From Symbiodinium natans (taxonomy: Eukaryota; Sar; Dinophyceae; Suessiales; Symbiodiniaceae), in assembly GCA_905221605.1 (NCBI GenBank), contig CAJNDS010002810.1, positions 1-64,000 of the forward strand: 64,000 bases of DNA, in the 5' to 3' direction. Of this stretch, positions 13,401 to 24,589 are shown in pieces. Within the stretch, counting starts at the first letter, position 1. Each line of letters opens with the position of its first letter. The translations under genes and the position numbers were made by a program. The notes under the pieces are model-generated. The model had not been told where the DNA came from. It searched no databases and worked only from the letters and a program-made list of their open reading frames with translations.

Positions 13401-13754
13401 GTTGAACACCCCTCCCTTAAGAACCCCATGAAAAAAAGGGTAAAGAAAGAGGGTTCAGAATTCGGAGCTTGACCTCCGAGGTGACGTCCATGCTGTTTAA
13501 TCGCTGATTCCCCCACAAGGCCACGAGGCACCCTCCACGGCTGTCTACAAACCCAGCATCTGGAGCTCCACGGTGTGATGAACAAAACTCCGAGCAAACC
13601 CTACGCGATGTTCCCAGAGTATTGCCCCCCCCCCTCTTTGCTTGACGTCATTTATCCGGGAAAGCTCTGCCCTAAATGAGGGGCCACTCAGGTCACAAAA
13701 CACGCGCAGCTGTCTTCTCCATAACCACGGACGATACCCCGCTGGGAGTTTGGT

Positions 13755-13808
<54 letters not shown>

Positions 13809-15805
13809 TTGGGGTTTGGGGGGTTTGGGGGGTTTTGGGGGGTTTGGGGGGGTTTGGGGGGGTTGGGGGGGTTTGGGGGGTTTGGGGGGGTTTGGGGGGG
13901 TTGGGGGGAGTTTGGGGGGGTTTGGGGGGGTTTGGGGGGGTTTGGGGGGGTGGGGGGGTTTGGGGGGTTTGGGGGGTTTGGGGGGTTTGGGGGGGTTTGG
14001 GGGGGTTTGGGGGGGGTTTGGGGGGTTTGGGGGGGTTGGGGGGGGTTTGGGGGGGTTTGGGGGGGTTGGGGGGGTGTTGGGGGGGTGTGGGGGGGTTTGG
14101 GGGGGTGGGGGGGGGTGGGGGGGTTTGGGGGGTTTGGGGGGGTTTGGGGGGTTTGGGGGGTTGGGGGGTTTGGGGGGGGTTTGGGGGGTTGGGGGGGGTT
14201 TGGGGGGGTTTGGGGGGGGGGTTGTTGGGGGGGTTGGGGGGGTGGGGGGGTTTGGGGGGATGACGGAATACATCCGGAGAGTGAACCTTTGTGCATGCGG
14301 GAGGTTGGGGGGGGGGGGGTGGGGGGGCGGGGTGGGGGGGCGGGGTTGGGGGTTGGGGGGGGGGCGTTGGGGGGGGGGGGGGGGGTTGGGGGGTTGGGGG
14401 GGGGGGCAAGTGAAGCCTGTTTTGGTTGCCAGGCAGCTGGCCATCTCCATGCTCTGGACACCTTCCATCCAAAAGCCCGAAAATCACAAAAGCCTAACCA
14501 CTTTAACACTGAAACCCCTGGAAGCCCACTATTAAGAACCAAAAAAAAACCTAAACACCCTAAACCCACAAACTCGATAAAGGACCTTGGTTTAGGGTTT
14601 GAGGGTTTAAGAGGTTGAGGGCTTGAGGGACGAAGCCCACGGCGCAACGTTTGGGGGTTTAGGATGCGTTTAGGGCTTGGAAAAAACCAAGGTAAACGGC
14701 AACAAAAAAACAAAACAAAATACCAGCCATCTGGTTTGGGTTCTGGTCACTGGGAGATAAGGTAAACTTAGTTGTCCAGTACCTAGGGGTTTTAAAGGTT
14801 AACCTTTGGGATTATGAGGTGAATATATTAACCCAAAAAAGTTAAAGGTTATCTACCTTGAAGGTGCGAAAGCACAGTGGCCTGCCAGCGACTTCCGCCA
14901 AGCGAGACCCCGCACATCTGCAGCCAAGAGCGCGGACCAAGTGATCACCTAGCTTCAGCCCTAAACCCTAAACCTTAAACCCTAAACCCTAAACCCTAAA
15001 CCTTAAACCTAGGAGCTTTGGGTGTTTAGGGTTTAGGGCTTAGGGCTTAGGGCTTGGGGAGAGTTTACGGGTTTTGGGGAACAAGGGTTGAGGGGTCTGG
15101 TGCTTGTAGGGTTGTAGGTAACGCGGCTGTAGGATGATCCCATTCTGGGCTGCTCCCTGCCGTGCGATTGCTCTTTTTTTTGTTTGCATTCGCTTGCCAG
15201 CGTTGTAAAGAGGATCTTTCTCATGACAACCGGATGCGGCTGGCTGCTCGGTAGGAGTAGGAGTTGGGGACAGCCGGGTCTTCTTAGGGTTCGGGGTTTA
15301 GGGTTTTATGACGACAGGCTCAATCCGTGGCGCATTCGGGAGGAGCCCCAGCGAGCAAAGGCGTGCAAACAGCGCGGTTGCCTGGCGCAGGACGTTGTCA
15401 CAGAACCAGAAAAAACCCACAGCCCAGAGCCCTAAATCCATAAACCCCTGTGAATTTCCCTGGCTCACACACGACATGGAGGCTTTATGCCAACACAAGG
15501 TAACAGCTGGTCTTAGTGCGAAGTCCGTGCTACTCCAGCCCCTAAACCCTAAACCCCTACACCCCACCCTAAACCCTAAACCCTAAACCCTAAACCCTAA
15601 ACCCTAAACCCTAAACCCTAAACCCTAAACCCTAAACCCTAAACCCTAAACCCTAAACCCTAACCTTAAACCCTAAACCGTAAACCCTAAACCCCAAACC
15701 CTAAAAAGGGGGGGAGGGGGAGCGGGTGGAGAAGGGCAGCTGCCTCCAGCCAGCTCCCAGCACGCGCCACTTCCGCAGTGGCCTGGCGCATGCCTGGGGA
15801 CAGCA
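7441..15805 (-). CDS. PPR protein gene(s), many small exons
   Basis: At least 17 short minus-strand islands encode pentatricopeptide repeat fragments. Each holds one or half a repeat of about 35 residues. Helix-A type pieces: PNIVSFSAAISTCEK (7441-7497), LPDVISQSAALSACEK (about 7959-8016), NLVIYNAAISLW (8574-8642), VPDVVCFGAAVSACEK (9152-9212), LIVANAALTACE (about 11738-11800). Helix-B type pieces: ARWQEALALIDDMH (8908-8975), GLWEAALAFLA (about 9365-9436), GRWEKALALFAASRHG (about 10388-10445), WQQTFELWQGIAGL (about 10995-11058), QATALFARLCSLGLLPN (about 15318-15400). PPR proteins act on organellar RNA. Islands alternate with introns of roughly 0.2-1 kb full of telomere-like repeat. I cannot prove it is one gene. 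If it is, the amino end lies near 15.8 kb or higher. No start or stop was fixed. Confidence 0.75.
8223..8560. repeat. Long TTTAGGG array
   Basis: Scattered TTTAGGG from 8230 and 8350, then about 20 near-perfect units at 8390-8555, in the intron beside the PPR exon at 8574-8642. The array ends only about 20 bases from that exon. Confidence 0.9.
8908..8975 (-). CDS. PPR exon, helix-B half
   Basis: The minus strand reads ARWQEALALIDDMH followed by HRLLPL, a textbook second helix of a PPR motif. CCCTAAA-type sequence abuts the low-coordinate side (about 8875-8900) and TTTAGGG-type sequence begins on the other (about 9015), so the exon sits between inverted arms. Confidence 0.65.
9835..9915 (-). 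CDS. PPR exon (probable)
   Basis: The minus strand reads QATMPRIRLDRDLVAYSSAS, matching the turn and first helix of a PPR motif (consensus like LDPDVVAYNSAISA), with W in place of the usual A/C after the serines. Splice ends were not fixed. Confidence 0.5.
10648..10690 (-). CDS. PPR exon (probable)
   Basis: The minus strand reads KVSISAALTACSTATRP, resembling the SYNAALTAC helix of dinoflagellate PPR repeats. A short island between TTTAGGG-type sequence at 10555-10615 and unique sequence. Confidence 0.45.
12325..12475. repeat. CCCTAAA array with variants
   Basis: Interrupted CCCTAAA units with CCCCCAAA, CCTATAAA and, at the end, CCCTAATTG and CCCTACTTG variants, in a PPR-gene intron. Confidence 0.8.
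12615..12810. repeat. TTTAGGG and TTTATAGGG array
   Basis: TTTAGGG and TTTTAGGG units surround six or seven consecutive GGGTTTATA nonamers (about 12645-12700), a local two-base insertion variant that has been amplified. Confidence 0.85.
13155..13265 (-). CDS. PPR exon (probable)
   Basis: The minus strand reads DIIATNVVLSGLPGQWLASL then ELLRCLPRARRL, a full PPR helix pair of the form 'D-II-N-V-L-GQW-ASLELL'. It fits the same family as the neighbouring islands. Ends approximate. Confidence 0.55.
13755..14420. repeat. G52 homopolymer grading into TTTGGGGGG array
   Basis: A run of about 52 G (13755-13806) is followed by some 50 units of GGGGGG(G)TTT to about 14262. After a unique break (14263-14305) come more G-rich GGGGTTG units to 14408. 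It is intronic with respect to the minus-strand PPR exons, so the transcript reads C-rich. The proline-rich frames of 200-340 codons covering it are artefacts. Confidence 0.92.
14870..14940 (-). CDS. PPR exon (probable)
   Basis: The minus strand reads VITWSALLAADVRGLAWRKS, in keeping with PPR helix A (VITWSALLAAC) leading into helix B. CCCTAAA units start about 20 bases to the high side. Ends approximate. Confidence 0.5.
15165..15235 (-). CDS. PPR exon (possible)
   Basis: The minus strand reads VVMRKILFTTLASECKQKK, resembling the PPR form 'LFNTLASACKQ'. Supported mainly by position between better PPR exons. Confidence 0.4.
15541..15703. repeat. CCCTAAA array
   Basis: About 20 CCCTAAA units, nearly perfect in the core (15565-15660), in an intron between PPR exons. 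Confidence 0.92.
15730..15805 (-). CDS. PPR exon (probable)
   Basis: The minus strand reads SPGMRQATAEVARAGSWLEA then AALLH: the second helix of a PPR motif (GSWLEAAALL). Highest-coordinate clear PPR island. Confidence 0.5.
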
Positions 15806-17597
15806 CCCCCAAACCGTCAACCCCTAAACCCTAAACCCTAGATAACCTAAAACCCTAAAGCCGGCTAGGTTCTAGGATGGCGTTTGGGAGCTTAGTTCAT
15901 TTTGGGTTTGTAGGGTTTAGGGTTAGGGAGTACCGGAACCCTCTCTGAGCGCAGTCCTGCGCGTGCTGGGACGTCTTCGAGTTCATGGCCGCACCTTTAT
16001 GCAGCCTTTTTGGGGTGATGGTGTGCTGTTACCTGTCTAGGACCCCGTGTGAATTGTAGAGACTTTCTTTATACCTCAGGGCCCTTACAGAAGGTGCTTG
16101 CTTTGGGGTCGGGGGAGAATGCTGGAAAAAAAAGTCTGCTTCCGGGTTAGGGCCCCTAAACCCCAACAGCCCCTAGAACATCCCCCCAGAAAAAGAAAAC
16201 AAAAAACAACCAAACCCTAAACTTTAGGCCCTAAACCCTACACCCTTTAACAAAAATCACAACCCCAAAGCCACACAAACGCCCTGGCGCGGGAGCCCGG
16301 TCGCCGCCGGCCATCCCGGGGGCGTGCCGGCATCTCCGGTCCCTGAAGGGCGGTCTCCCTAAACCCGAAACCCTAAACCCTAAACCCTAAACCCTAAACC
16401 CTAAACCCTAAACCTTTAAGGATGGGCTTAGGGCGTTTTTGGGCTTGTGGCGGTCTTGGGGTTGAGGTTTGGGGTTTCGAGCTTTGGGGTTTGGGTGTTT
16501 TTGGGGTGTACGGCTTTGGGGAGGGGGGAGGGGTGAGATTCCTCTTGGTGAGACCCGGAGCATAACATCCAGTCAGGGTCCAGAGGCTTTGCCATGTTTA
16601 TCGCAAGAAAGGTACTCCGTGTGGATTAGGGCCGCAATGGGCTTAGGGTTTGGGTCCCTAGGCTCTAAGCGCATCCTCCGTGAACCCGCCTCGCGCCCAC
16701 GTCCCGCGGGCGAATTCTGCTTGAGATGAGCGCTGCGGCAGAGGTTGGGATTGGGTTTTGGGGCTACAGGCTTTTAGGGTTCAGATGGTTCAGGGGCTTT
16801 CGGGTGCAGGGCCTTGTTCTTCGGCTTTCAGGTCCAGGGCTCTATAGGGTCTTGGCCTTGGCGTATCATGTTTTTTTTCATAGCTTTTGTGCCACAGGCT
16901 GCCTTTCTCCGAAGGGTTCCGGAGAAGAGCATTCCAGGAGAGGGGATGTTCAGCGCTACCCCGCAGTCCCAAGGGGGGTTCAGGGGCGTTTAGGGCTTCG
17001 GGAGTGCCATGGCTTGCCACTCCTGAATCCCTAAACCTGGAGCGCCCATGCTCCGCAAGGTAAGGTGGTGAGGGTTTAGCGGCGTTTCCACTGGGGAGGG
17101 TTAAGGTGTATTCCCCAAACAACTCTGAACCCTAAACCCTAAGCCCTGAGCCCGAAGCCCATAGCCACCGGCCCGACGTTGAGCCTTCAGCTCTGGATTG
17201 TCTTGTGGGAAGGAGTAGTCCAAGAAGTCTTCGGCCTGTGTTGAGGTTTGGGGTTTGAGGGGTTTTGGGGGGTCAGGATAACCCCCTCAACCCTAAGCCC
17301 GCGGCCCAGCCCTAAAGTTTGTTCGAGCCAACGAATCTGCAAGCACGCCCGGAAGGGTGGTTGAACACCCTGAAACTAATGGTTTAGGGTCAGGGGTTGC
17401 CCTGAATCGCAAGGAGCGAGGAGGGGGTCTTTGGAGCGGTTGGGGTTTCTGAAGCGTTTGAGGGTTCTCTTGCTTGAGCGCTGGGGTGGGCAAGGTCTTG
17501 AACTCCCGTGGACCCTAAACCCTAAACCCTAAACCCTCAACCCTCAACCCTCAACCCTAAACCCTAAACCCTAAACCCTAAACCCCCGAGGTTGGCG

Positions 17598-17690
17598 GAT
17601 GTTCCCCCCTGATACTAACAGTCCTTTATAGGGATCATAACAGGGGGTACTACAATCTCTATTAAGGAATGCTAGTATAAGGGGGAACCA
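17598..17690. mobile_element. MITE-like hairpin element, copy A
   Basis: Starts GATGTTCCCCCCTGATACTA and ends with the inverted match TAGTATAAGGGGGAACC. Inner arms AACAGTCCTTTATAGGGAT and ATCTCTATTAAGGAATGCTA are also inverted. Same family as copies at 30938, 32617, 42726, 56352 and 63738. It sits just after a CCCTAAA array (17513-17584). Too short to encode a transposase. No clear target duplication seen. Confidence 0.75.
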
Positions 17691-18956
17691 AACTGAGAGT
17701 GTTTCAGATTGCTGGCCTCATCCTTCGTTGCCGTGTTCAGCAGCAACACGAAAAACCTCGCAGAAGCCCCTGAACCCTCAACACCTAAAGCCCTCAGCCC
17801 TGCTACCAGCCCGTAGGCTAGGCTGAAACCCAATAGGGCTGAGAACTGGGCAAATCATAGCTGGGCTGATCAATGGCTGATCAACACTGTGGGGCCCCTG
17901 TTGTGGGGGAACCCGAGGCTTCAGGAGCCTACCAAATCGATCAGCCTCTCAGGCCCTGCGCCCAGGTTGGGTACCCTGAAGCTTCCTCGAAACCCCTGAA
18001 GCCTAAGCCTTCTTGAGACGAATCAGACGAGTCCCCATGCCAGTCAACTTTGAGGTTAGGCGGGTTGAGGGCTCTGGAACTTTTTGGGCCGCAAGCGAAA
18101 TCTCCTTTCCTAAGCCCTTCAACAACTATAGCTACTCAACACCCTAAGCCCTGCGCCTTGAGTGCCCGGAACCCTCTGTCCACCCCGTGTCAACCCTAAT
18201 AAGCCCCAACTTTAACAGCTCAAAGCCCAAACTCTGAACCTAATGAACCCCAATAAGCCCCAGCAATGAGCCCTCAACAAGCCCTAAGCCGCGAACCCCA
18301 CAAACCCCTCAGCCCCACCAGCGTCCCTAAACCCCAAACCCCAAACCCTAAACCCTAAACCCTAAACCCTAAACCCTAAATTCCAAACCCCAAAACCCTA
18401 AAAGTCTTGGTCCCGAGCTCCTTCTTTGGCGCCTCGGCGACCTTGTCCTTGCATGGGCGCTCAGGCTTTTGGGGGATTTCGAGTTTGTTGGGTTTGGGGT
18501 TTGGGGTTTAGGGTCTAAGGGCTAAGGGTTAAGGGCTAAAGGTTTAGGGTTTAGGGTTTAGGGTTCCGGGTTTAGGGTTCCGGGTTTAGGGGTGCAGGGG
18601 CTTAGGGTTTAGGAGTTTTGGTTGTTTTGGGGCTTCCGGGCAACTTCCTGAAGCGATGGAGGAAGAGGACGATGGAGCCCCTCTAAATTGCAGTTTGATG
18701 GCTCCACCTTTCTGGTGCTCCTTACTTGCTTCTGTGTGTTGTGTTGGTTGAGTATGTTGAGCATTGCCGGCCCTCAACCCTAGTAACTCCAAGACTCTAA
18801 ACCTTAGCAACCCGAAGGCCAAAACCCCCGAAACCCCCCAGATCCCCAAATGCGCCCCAGCCGGTCTCTCCTTCGATCCCTTCGAACGGCGCATGGTGGC
18901 GCGCGAAGCTGCGGGGCCACTAGGGTTCAGGAGGCTATAGGGTTTCGGGCTTAGGG

Positions 18957-19022
18957 TTTAGGGTTGCTAGGGTTGCTAGGGTTGCTAGGGTTGCTAGGGC
19001 TGCTAGGGCTGCTAGGGTTGAA
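18957..19022. repeat. Nine-base GGGTTGCTA array
   Basis: Seven copies of GGGTTGCTA/GGGCTGCTA follow a TTTAGGG unit. Another nonamer derivative of the telomere-like family. Confidence 0.85.
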
Positions 19023-20478
19023 GGTTGGTAAGCTGCGAAGGTTGCGAGGGCTTCGGGGGGTTAGGGGTTCAAATGCTTAAGCTTAGGCCCGCGAAAGGTC
19101 AGCTTCAGGCATTTCTTTCGGGTTGAGGAACGTGGGTTCGGGTCTCATGCGCCCTTTGCTTGTAACGGCTGGGGTCGAGAGAGCACAGGGCACCCGACAG
19201 CCTGTAAACCCTAAGCCCTCACCGTCCTTGGGCTGAGGGGGTGGTGGTCTAGGGCTTAGGGTTTAGGGTTTAGGGTGTCCGGTTTAGAGGATTTTGTTGC
19301 ATACCCGAACAAAGTACAGGTTCAAAGAGCTTGGGGTTCCAATAAAACAAGTTTGGAGCAAACCACAACACAAAGAAGCTCAAAGGCTTCGTTGCGGAAA
19401 GGTCCCCATTGCCAAAGGATCCCTGATCCCTACAATTGTTCGAGCTCGATCAAACTCCACGACCCCGCCCTGCCCCCAAAGCGTCCTCAACCCCAGGAAG
19501 AGTTCTCCCACTCTCTCACCCTCCTTTTCTGTCCTGGAATCCCCTCTCCCCCCCCTCCCCCTTCGAGGTCTTTATCCTACTTGCACGATACTTCAGAGTT
19601 CACGGCCACGGGTGATCAGCCTCATTTTAGGGGGTCCAATGAGGTTTTGGGAGATTCCGGGATCCCATCGCCAAGCCTCTAGAGAATTCTCGCGCAGAAG
19701 GGGTGGCCCCGAGTTCCATGTTTCTCATGCTGGGACCCCAAACCCTAAACCCTGAACCACCTAAGCCCCCAAAACCCAAAACCCTACAGATCACCTCAAC
19801 CCTAAACCCTAAAGTCCAGAGTGTAGGGGCTTTTTTCATGCAACGGGCTGGATGGCTCACTGGCCTGGGCACCTCGGATTTGAAGCACCCCTGTGTGCGG
19901 ATGGGTCGCTTGATCGATGCCCCAGAAAAGGGGAGGGGTCAGGGTTCTTAGGGTCCTTGTTAGAGGGTTCTTGGTGCTAAATGAGTTCTTAAGGGTTCTG
20001 GGGGGGTCAAGCCTTCCATCGCCAGCCCTCTGAGTGAAACATTGTCTGCTTTCGCATTCTCTCCTCCACTACTGGCCCGCTTCCGATGCAGCTGCCGGCT
20101 GTCCCTCGCGGCGGGGTTTAGGAGTTTGTGTTTTTGGCTTTGCGGAGGTTTGGGGCTTAGGGTTTGGGGTTTCGGGTATAAGGCTCGAACAGTTCGAGAC
20201 GTAGTTTCAAAGGCTTGGGAGGCTTGGGGTTGAGAGTTGGCAGGATCGGCATTGGAGTTTATAGGGCAGTGCGGATTGGTGGCTGGGGCGCCAGCCCAAA
20301 AAGATCCCCAAATAGCAATCATAACAGTCATACTCACCGAATCGTCGTGAGAACTAGTAGTAGGAGGAGGGGAAGACAATGGCTATCCATATACGCATAG
20401 TATATAAATACACATATACATAGGGTACCGAGCTGTAGGTAAGAGGTATCCTCGCATAGCCCGTATGGTGCACCTTCT

Positions 20479-22270
20479 TCATGCTAATGTAAAAAACGAG
20501 GTGGAACTCGCCTCCGCTCCCTCTTTGGGCTGCTTGAAGGCTGTGAAGTAGTCCCGAGCAAAGTCGAAGACCTCTTGAAAAGGTCATCGGGTTTCGGCTT
20601 GGGGGTTTAGGGTTTAAGGTTTATGGCTTGGCTTTGGGGTACTAAAGGATTCAGGGCGTTGCGCTTAGTAATTTCGACATGGGCGGCCTTCGAACGTCGA
20701 GGTGTATCTGGTGAGTTCTCAAAAGTATGGTCCCTCTTGGGGTACCCTAAATAGCAGGGGCCGCCTTATAATAAGGACCCAAAAAAGGGACCCTGTGTTT
20801 GAGAAATCACCATAATGCCCAAAGTCCCCGAGCAAACCCTCCTCAGCCCTGGCTTGAGACCTGATCCGGCCGGTGTAGGAGAACTGACGACATGAAGTCG
20901 TTGAGGACCTGGCAGATCCAGGCTTGGGGGCTTCCGCGAGAGGGGGCGGGGAGAAGGCTCTCTCATGGCCCAGGCTCAAGAGAACCTGAACCTCTAAAGT
21001 CTCAAACCCTGACTGCTCCAACTTTCAAAAAGCCTGGGGAACCCTAAAGGCCAAAGTCAAAACTCTCTTGAGCTCTATCAAAAGGCCCGCAATTCCAGAG
21101 CCCCCTGAGCCCGCAAGCCTACGACCTAAACACCAAACCCTAAACCCTAAACCCTAACCCCTCCCCCCCCCCCTGGCCCCCAAAACAAGGGGGATAAGGG
21201 CCCGGGCCCCGGCCCCCCCTTAGAAGGGCCTGTCTCAGCTCTGGATGCTGCTCCAAGTACTTCGTGTGCTCCTCTCCCCCAGCTCCGAGAGCTTTGCGCT
21301 GCGGCTTGGGGTCTAGGGTTTTAGGGTTTAGGGTTTAGGGCTTAGGGTTTGGGGCCTGGGGCTCCGAGAGTTTTGGGGTTCGACTTTGTAAGGACTATTC
21401 AGGGTATACACGGTTGTGGGCTTAGGGTTTAGCTCTTGGGGGTGATTTGTGGCGTTGGGGTTGTGCAGCAATGCGGCTACTTGTAGGGCTCAAGGACTAC
21501 TTCGCGGCTGTCGCAGTTTGTGCGTTGGAAATCGGGAAAGGGGTTTCTGGTCCAGGGTCTTTTTGTCCACGCTAAACCCTGTGGAGCAGCAATTTGTGTC
21601 ACCTTCCCTTTGTCTACTGTACCCTAAGCCCTTGATTGCTACCCTGAAACCCTGATTCACCCCATGCCATTCAAAACCCCAAACCCAAAACCCAAGCCCG
21701 AAAACCCCCCCAAAACACTGAAGCCCGCAACCCGAAACCTCAAGTCCCGAAAGTCCCGCTTTCCCGGAAGGTCGACTCCTCGCGTAGCTCGTCCTCTCTG
21801 AGCTCCAGCTTCTCCTGACAATCTGGTTACTTGAAGTTGGCGCTCGCTGCCCGAACCAGCTTTGGGAAACGTGTGGTCACTGTGCTTACATCCTTACCCA
21901 TGACACCCCCATGACTTGGGCATGCTACAGAATCCCACAATGGAAGCCAACCCTTGAGTAGATGTATCTATGAACTTCAAGACTTCACAGCCCTAAGCCT
22001 GAAGACCCAAAACGCCCACTTCTAGCTACCCATGACAGGCGGTCCCTTTGCTGCGAGTTCTACTGCGAGGCTCCGAATTGCAACAGAGCCTCCGCCTCTA
22101 CGGGACACCCCCAAGCCGCCAAAACCCCCAAACCAAAGTGAACTAAACCCCTAAACCCTAAACCTAAACCCTGAACCCTGAACCCTAAACCCTAAACCCG
22201 GAAGGGCCTGCTGCTCCGGATCTTTCATCATGGCTGCCAGGGCCCTAGCACGTCGGGCTCCCGAGCTCTT
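20479..22270 (-). CDS. RIIa-domain (PKA-RII-like docking) protein, 3' exons
   Basis: Three exons join in frame: 21230-21298 (ends EEHTKYLEQHPELRQ), 20861-20908 (VLNDFMSSVLLHRPDQ), 20479-20571 (VFDFARDYFTAFKQPKEG, stop TGA). The join gives an RIIa dimerization/docking fold, with the diagnostic 'HPE...LNDFM..VLL.RPD.V.DFARDYF' pattern seen in ciliary and flagellar RII-like proteins. It probably anchors complexes in the axoneme, which is inference from the family. Likely upstream exons: about 21762-21816 (EKLELREDELREESTFRES, coiled-coil-like), about 22040-22105, and about 22205-22265 (RARALAAMMKDPEQQAL). The first listed intron uses a GC donor and the second GT. The amino end was not found. The 48-base exon is exceptionally short. 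Confidence 0.75.
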
Positions 22271-22279
22271 TCGAGCTTC

Positions 22280-24230
22280 AGGGTTTTAGGTGTTTTTATG
22301 TGGCTTGTGTGTTTGGGGTTTAGGGTTTTGGGGCTGTTCAAAGTTATTCGGGATAGTTGGGCTTTACAGTTCCGGGTTTGCAAAGTTCTGGGGTTTGGGG
22401 AGGGGGAGGGGGGGTTGTAGGAACTTCGGGGGCTCTGATGGGGTTCAATATTCAGAATTTAGGGTTAAGCGCCCCAATAATTTGAAAAAAACTAAACCCC
22501 AGCTGTAAATCCCTGAGCCCACAAACCCTTAACCAAACCCTGAACTAAACCGCCAACACGCTCTAAACCCCCTAAACCCCAGACTCCAAAACACCCCCCC
22601 AAGGCCGTAACCCCCACCCCGCTTAGACCCCAAAACCCTAAACCCAAAACCCTAAACCGCCCTAAACCCTAAACCCTAAACCCCCGAGGCCTTCTTTCTG
22701 AGGCGCGCAAGGCGAAGGGGCCGGGGATCGGCCCGGAACCACCGCGCTCACGGCTGCAGTGGACACGCCGGGGTTTGGGAACTAAGCCCTAGACCCTAAT
22801 TCCTAAACCCTAAACCCTCAACCCTAAACCCTAAACAATAAACCCCAGGGTTGTAGGATTTTAGGCTCAGGGTTTTCTCGGGCATTCGGGCTTTGGGGCT
22901 TTAGGGGTGTTAGGGTTTGAGGGTTTAGGGTTTAAGGGTGTAGGGGTGATGGTGTTGGGGCTCAAGGCGTGGGATTTGAGTGGTTTGGGGGATTGGAAGG
23001 TCAAGGGGGTTTGGGGTTTCGGGTGGATGAGGGTGGTTTAATGGCGAGTTTGTTGAAGGTTAAGGCGTGGCATTGGCCAGTTGGACACAGCAGGACTCCC
23101 CAAATTTACAAGTCGAAAATTTCAGGTTCAGGGCCGTATGCGAGAACAAGTTTACTAGCTGAGCGCGCTCTTAACCGACATGCCTTTCTCATCGACCTTT
23201 TCGGGTCCACGATCGTATCTGAAGAACAATGTGCTTCTTGGCCGAACGACTTTGCTCTTGGAATTGCCGCACCCAAGATCGTATCCGTTTGGACAGTTTA
23301 TCAGTCCAACGATCACTTGTGTGTGTGTGTGTGTGTGTCTATTTGTGGAAATGCATGCATACTGCCGAACCACCAGGCACAAGCTCGCTTTACCTCAAAA
23401 CACAGCCTTCAAGCCTTTCTGAGTTACAGGCCAAAAGAGGTAACAAGGGTTTAGGCTTTGGGGCGTAGGGGCGTAGGGTTCGGGATTCAGGGCTACATAT
23501 AGCGCCTTCGCGATTAGCCTGCAAGAGCTTCTCTTTTTGAGACGGGTCGAAGGGGCCCCTCGAAAATCGATGCCTGCGCATCTCACAAGGGGAGCTCCGT
23601 GACAGAGAGCCCTGGCGTGGGTGGAGTCGAAAAGACCCAAGGCCTCAGGCCTAAACCCTACTGTAGCGATCAGGAGTTTAGGGGTGGGGATTCAGGAGTT
23701 TCGGCCTAAACCCTGAACTCCTAAACAACCCCCAGTGCCAAATCCCCGAAACCTTAAGCCTAAACCCTGAGTGGCAGAGTGTATGTCACGTTGGGAACTG
23801 CAGGTCTGGGGGCTTTGGAGAACTTGCAGGGGGCCTTGGTGCTCCTTCCAAGCCATGCAAGGTCTGAAACCTGGGTGGTCGGCCAACCTAACGTCCAGCT
23901 TTCCCCCACCCCAACTTGTTTTCAAAGCTAAAGCTAAGCATCTAGCTTATATAAACAAACACACGTGTATACGTACATGAGTATATATATATAATATATG
24001 TTTATATTTAGAGAGTTAGAAAGTGAGAGAGAGAGAGAGGGAGAGAGAAGAAACTTTGAGCGCCTGCACCTCACTCCACAAGAAGCGGGCAGTAGCCCTG
24101 CTCGCTTTCTCGGGCTTTGGCCTGGAGCGAAGGTTGAGACTGTGATGGCTTGAGGCTGGCAAGTGCTCAACCCCCTAAACCCTAAACCCTAAACCCTAAA
24201 CCCTCAACCCTAAACCCTAAACCCTAAACC
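22280..24230. other. Spacer or intron, no firm gene
   Basis: CCCTAAA arrays at about 22640-22683, 22796-22847 and 24172-24232. A plus-strand frame of 161 codons at 22969-23454 crosses a (GT)n tract and matches nothing recognised. TA and GA microsatellites at 23975-24050. Confidence 0.4.
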
Positions 24231-24589
24231 CGCAAAAATAAACACTCCAGAACCCTACAAACGCCACACCAAACCCTAGGGCCCTAGGGGTTGAGACTCG
24301 CCTGCTTTAGAAACAGGGCCTGCAGAGGGGGGAATGTCATGAGGACTTGTTGGGAGGTAGGACACAAAAACGATTCTAACCTCTAAGCCGCTCGTCTTTC
24401 CCCCCCAGTTCAGGCCCCCGAGCCGACGCAAACAGGTCGCCCCGGAAATAGATCGCCAAGACGGCCAGCCTGGCTCTGGTTGAAGAGGGCTCAGGGCTTG
24501 GGATTTCGCTCGGGCTTCCTCGCGCATGTTGCCGCTCCTGCTTCTCGGGTCGTTTTGAATCAGGCACCCAGCCGGTTTCTAGGGCCCTC

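Larger units (their letters stand above)
15810..20470. other. Region of weak exon candidates and repeats
   Basis: Contains telomere-like arrays at about 16360-16412, 17513-17584, 18329-18405 and 18540-18595, a hairpin element at 17598, and the GGGTTGCTA array at 18957. Possible minus-strand exons: near 18400-18470 (CKDKVAEAPKKELG) and 20045-20110 (SRQLHRKRASSGGENAKAD). Neither resembles a family I know, so they are not called as genes. Confidence 0.4.

Noticed and set aside
13545-14713. Long proline-rich (minus) and glycine-rich (plus) open frames up to 341 codons
   Set aside because: They are translations of the G-run and TTTGGGGGG array, open in several frames on both strands. No unique protein sequence.
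22969-23454. Plus-strand frame of 161 codons
   Set aside because: Begins in GGGTTT-type sequence, runs through a (GT)n tract giving CVCVCV, and matches no family. Strand is opposite to all supported genes.
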